The position numbers and the translations under genes are program-made. From Cupidesulfovibrio sp000226255 (GTDB lineage Bacteria > Desulfobacterota > Desulfovibrionia > Desulfovibrionales > Desulfovibrionaceae): a stretch of 64,000 nt of DNA. This document shows positions 61,593-64,000 of the stretch, in pieces. The stretch covers positions 4,068,522 to 4,132,521 of the forward strand of contig NZ_AP036014.1 of assembly GCF_003402415.2 (NCBI RefSeq). The letters are read 5' to 3'. Numbering within the stretch: the first letter of the stretch is position 1; the number at the start of each line of letters is the position of its first letter. The notes under the pieces were generated by a model. The model was not told where the DNA came from, did not search any database, and was given only the letters and a program-made list of their open reading frames with translations.

Positions 61593-61776
61593 CACATCAG
61601 GAACAGCCCTTTGTCGTGCCAACTCCAATCCGGCACGCATCGGTCACTTGCCATGTTCCCCCACCCGGCAATCGCAAACGCCGCAACTATCCACCACCAG
61701 CGAGAAGCAGGCCTGCCCCTGCCTCCTTCCGACAACCGGTCGCTTGCCGATGGCTTTCCCGTACCCACACGCAAAA

Positions 61777-61804
61777 GCGCGCCGCCCCTGATGGAGCGGC
61801 GCGC
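61777..61804 (-). terminator. Terminator of the M23 peptidase gene
   Basis: GCGCGCCGC and GCGGCGCGC, nine perfect pairs, 10-base loop; TTTT follows on the minus strand. 28 bases after the stop. Confidence 0.7.
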
Positions 61805-61831
61805 CATGTGCGCAACTATATGCCGTGAAAT

Positions 61832-63157
61832 CTAGATGTTGGGCAGCTTCTGCACATCCAGCGTGGCAATATCGCCTTCACCGTCCAGATACGGGCGGAT
61901 GGCATCCATCTGGCGGCGGAAATCCGGCAGCAGCTTGCGGGCCACCGGTTCGGACCGGGGACTTATGTTCTTGGTGGGGTTGATGAACTTGCCGTCCTTC
62001 TTCAGGCGGAAGTCCAGATGCGGGCCGGTGGCCCAGCCCGTGGCGCCCACGTAGCCGATGACGTCGCCCTGCTTCACCATGGCGCCCTTGCGCACCCCGC
62101 GCGCGAAGCCGGAAAGATGGCCGTAGTAGCTTTCGTAGCCGTTGGAATGGCGCAGGATGATCAGGTTGCCGTAGCCGTTGCCCCATCCGGCGGAAGCCAC
62201 CACACCGTTGCCCACGGCCTTGACCGGGGTGCCGGTGGGGGCGGCGTAGTCCACACCCTGGTGCGGCCGCACGTCGCGGAAGATGGGGTGCTTGCGGGTC
62301 ATGGTGTACCCGCTGGAAATGCGCGTGAACGACAGCGGGGCCTTCAGGAACGAGCGCCGCATGGAGGCCCCGTCGGGCGCGTAGTACTGGGGAAAGCCCA
62401 GGTCGTCGTGGAACAGGTAGGCGCGGTGGGTCTGGTCCTGGTTGGTGAAGATGGCGGCCAGCACCCGGCCGTAGCCCTTGAACTCGCCTTCGCGGAAGCG
62501 CTTTTCCACCAGCACGGTGAAGCTGTCGCCCTCGCGGATGTCGCGGATGAAGTCCACCTCCCAGCCGAAGATGTCCGCCAGGCGGATGGCCAGGGTGGGC
62601 GATTCGCCCGCGTCGGCCACGGACTGGAACAGGTTGGATTCGATGGTGCCTTCCACGCGGATGATCTCGACGTCGTACTGGATGGGTTCCACCCGCGCGG
62701 CGAAGGAATCGTCGGTCTTGCTGACGATGAGCTTCTGCGAATTGTCGATCTCGTATTCAAAGCGTTCGATGCCGCCCGCGCTGACGTTGGCCACCACGGT
62801 GTAGGGCTGCCCGGCCCGCAGCCTGGCCAGCGAATAGACCTTCTCGCAGGCAGAGACCATGGTGTGCACGTCCACCGAAGAGAGCCACTCTTGCAGGATC
62901 TTGGCCGCGGTGTCGCCGGAAGACACGACCCCCTGCACCACCTCCGGTTCGCCGACGCCGTGACCGCCCGCGCCTTCTTCGGCCCGCAGTTCCGGGGGCA
63001 ACTGGCCGCCCGGCGCGGTGGCGTTGCAGTCTACCGAGGGGGGGCCGTCAGGTGTTTCGGTGGCCTGCTGTCCGTGCCGCAGCATGAACGGCGCGGCAAT
63101 GAGCAGCAGGATGACCAGCAGGACGATTCCGGAACGCTTTGCGGAAGGCAACTGCAT
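61832..63157 (-). CDS. M23-family peptidoglycan endopeptidase, membrane-anchored
   Basis: 441 residues from 63157 (GAGG upstream). Membrane helix at 9-25, Gly/Glu-rich linker, then an OapA/Csd3-like domain (residues ~75-300) and a C-terminal LytM domain with HQGVDYAAPTGTPVKAV (first zinc His/Asp), HSNGYESYYGHLSGFARG and GPHLDFRLKKDG (last His). All zinc ligands are present, so it should be active on peptide cross-links in the periplasm (MepM/Csd3 type). Confidence 0.92.
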   Translation of the reverse strand: MQLPSAKRSGIVLLVILLLIAAPFMLRHGQQATETPDGPPSVDCNATAPGGQLPPELRAEEGAGGHGVGEPEVVQGVVSSGDTAAKILQEWLSSVDVHTMVSACEKVYSLARLRAGQPYTVVANVSAGGIERFEYEIDNSQKLIVSKTDDSFAARVEPIQYDVEIIRVEGTIESNLFQSVADAGESPTLAIRLADIFGWEVDFIRDIREGDSFTVLVEKRFREGEFKGYGRVLAAIFTNQDQTHRAYLFHDDLGFPQYYAPDGASMRRSFLKAPLSFTRISSGYTMTRKHPIFRDVRPHQGVDYAAPTGTPVKAVGNGVVASAGWGNGYGNLIILRHSNGYESYYGHLSGFARGVRKGAMVKQGDVIGYVGATGWATGPHLDFRLKKDGKFINPTKNISPRSEPVARKLLPDFRRQMDAIRPYLDGEGDIATLDVQKLPNI

Positions 63158-64000
63158 GAAACCTCGTGCGATGGGGCAGGCCCGCGAAACCGACCGGCAA
63201 CAACGGCGGTGCGAGGGATCGGGGCGGGCTGCGCTTTCGGTGATGGGGAGGCCCCGTGCCGTGCCGGCCCGGTCGCATGGAAGAGGAATGACCGGGAGAA
63301 GGGCGGCGCGCGCCGGGTGAAACCCGGACGGCCATGGGGCGGCCGCCTCGCGCATGGTCCGCGCATGGCGCGGGAAGCACTGGAGGCACACCCGAGTGGG
63401 GACGGGCGGGACCTGCCGCAAGGAACCGCCCAACCCTAGCCGCGCCGTGGGCAATTGTCCAGACAGCCGACGGATTCTGCACATCGTTGCACAAATGGCC
63501 CCAGAGGCGCGAAACCGGACCGGGGCGGACCGAGATGCGGAACCGCGCCCAAACGCGCCCAGCAAGGCCGTACGGACGAAAATCCGGCATGCCCGCCAAG
63601 ACTCCCCGCCACTGCCTTGCAGATTGCCGCAACGGGCAGGCCTTGGCCCGCTTCGGCGGACCGGCGCAGAGCCGCCGGGGCTGGCACATCCGTCCGTGTG
63701 GCAGCCCCACCACCCTCCCGCGCGAAAGCGCACGTCGGCTCCGAAAGGTCGAAACCCGCCAGCCACGCAGTGCGCGGCCCAAACCTGCCCGCCACGTCCG
63801 GTCCGGCGGCCGTGCTTGTTCCGGCTCGATGAATATGATAATGATGCGTGCTTGGGCCACGGTCATCCGCACCCGCCCCGTTCATCCGCCGCAACACCGG
63901 GCGGGGAGCGAACGGAAGGACAGCAACCGCCTCCAAAGGCCCGTTCCCCGTACCCTCAATGCCCGGCCGCCGGGCTTCATACAGGACCTGTCCACCGCCC
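63158..64000. other. Gene-free window end
   Basis: 843 bp upstream of the M23 gene to the window edge. Several open frames exist in both directions but are GC-skew shadows without domains. Near 63830 there is a small AT-rich patch (ATGATAATGATG); no definite promoter. Confidence 0.5.

Larger units (their letters stand above)
61317..61831. other. Gene-free gap with a parS site
   Basis: 515 bp; parS site 4 and the minus-strand terminator at 61777-61804. Small ORFs here are not convincing. Confidence 0.6.

Noticed and set aside
63826..63845. Fur-box-like ATGATAATGATG near the window end
   Set aside because: Only about half of a Fur box and no gene start close by.
63048..63872. 274-residue minus-strand frame at the window end
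   Set aside because: Overlaps the M23 start in another frame; Arg/Pro/Gly-rich without motifs.

Overview
The window is a high-GC (roughly two-thirds G+C by eye) stretch of bacterial chromosome. Gene content, gene order (def-fmt-DUF116-rsmB; ferredoxin-vorB-TPP-gamma) and protein sequences fit a sulfate-reducing deltaproteobacterium of the Desulfovibrio/Nitratidesulfovibrio vulgaris type. This assignment is by recognition only; no database search was run. There is no prophage, CRISPR array, tRNA or rRNA that I can see, and no intact insertion sequence. Almost all long ORFs opposite real genes are GC-skew shadows.

Layout. 1-13.9 kb (+): 3' part of the B12-dependent ribonucleotide reductase nrdJ; ftsE-ftsX; ilvD; metE behind a palindromic operator and a cobalamin riboswitch; a methyltransferase; hisS; aspS (probably non-discriminating). 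14-18.2 kb (+): def-fmt-DUF116-rsmB operon. 18.4-28.2 kb (mostly -): DUF1992 gene, rfaE1, parB, a small cysteine-containing gene in the opposite direction, parA with parS sites, a nucleotide-sugar epimerase, a slipin, an uncharacterised gene overlapping coaBC, coaBC and a lipoprotein. 28.5-33.2 kb (+): queA, a four-subunit 2-oxoacid:ferredoxin oxidoreductase and a coiled-coil stress-type protein. 33.4-38.9 kb (-): chemoreceptor, then DUF2318/FtsX-permease/ATPase, a probable metal-linked transport system. 39.1-42.4 kb: ybaK (+) and a Zn/Cd-type P-ATPase (-) under a 15-bp-arm palindrome. 42.9-49.4 kb: two muralytic-type proteins without signal peptides, one with the pesticin E/T/D triad, flanking an M48 lipoprotein protease and topA. 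49.6-55 kb: membrane-anchored hypothetical, family 2 glycosyltransferase, fumC, acetate transporter satP. 55-56.6 kb: gene-free repeat island. 56.6-64 kb: AhpF-like disulfide reductase, cyclophilin, NAD(P)-binding/DUF2867 protein, M23 peptidase, then a gene-free end.

Themes. (1) Chromosome segregation: parA, parB and four near-consensus parS sites (14/16 each) suggest an origin-proximal region. (2) B12 logic: a cobalamin riboswitch controls the B12-independent methionine synthase next to a B12-dependent ribonucleotide reductase. (3) Repeats: a family of very stable GC hairpins with an oriented flank serves at gene ends, and a separate ~50-bp REP-like palindrome has repeatedly landed inside hairpin loops. 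(4) The 55-56.6 kb island carries three copies of an element whose stem covaries while its CGTTAC loop stays fixed and can pair with a fixed TAACG downstream, as in an H-type pseudoknot. It also holds a 423-bp MITE-like unit with 69-bp inverted ends that are 67/69 identical.
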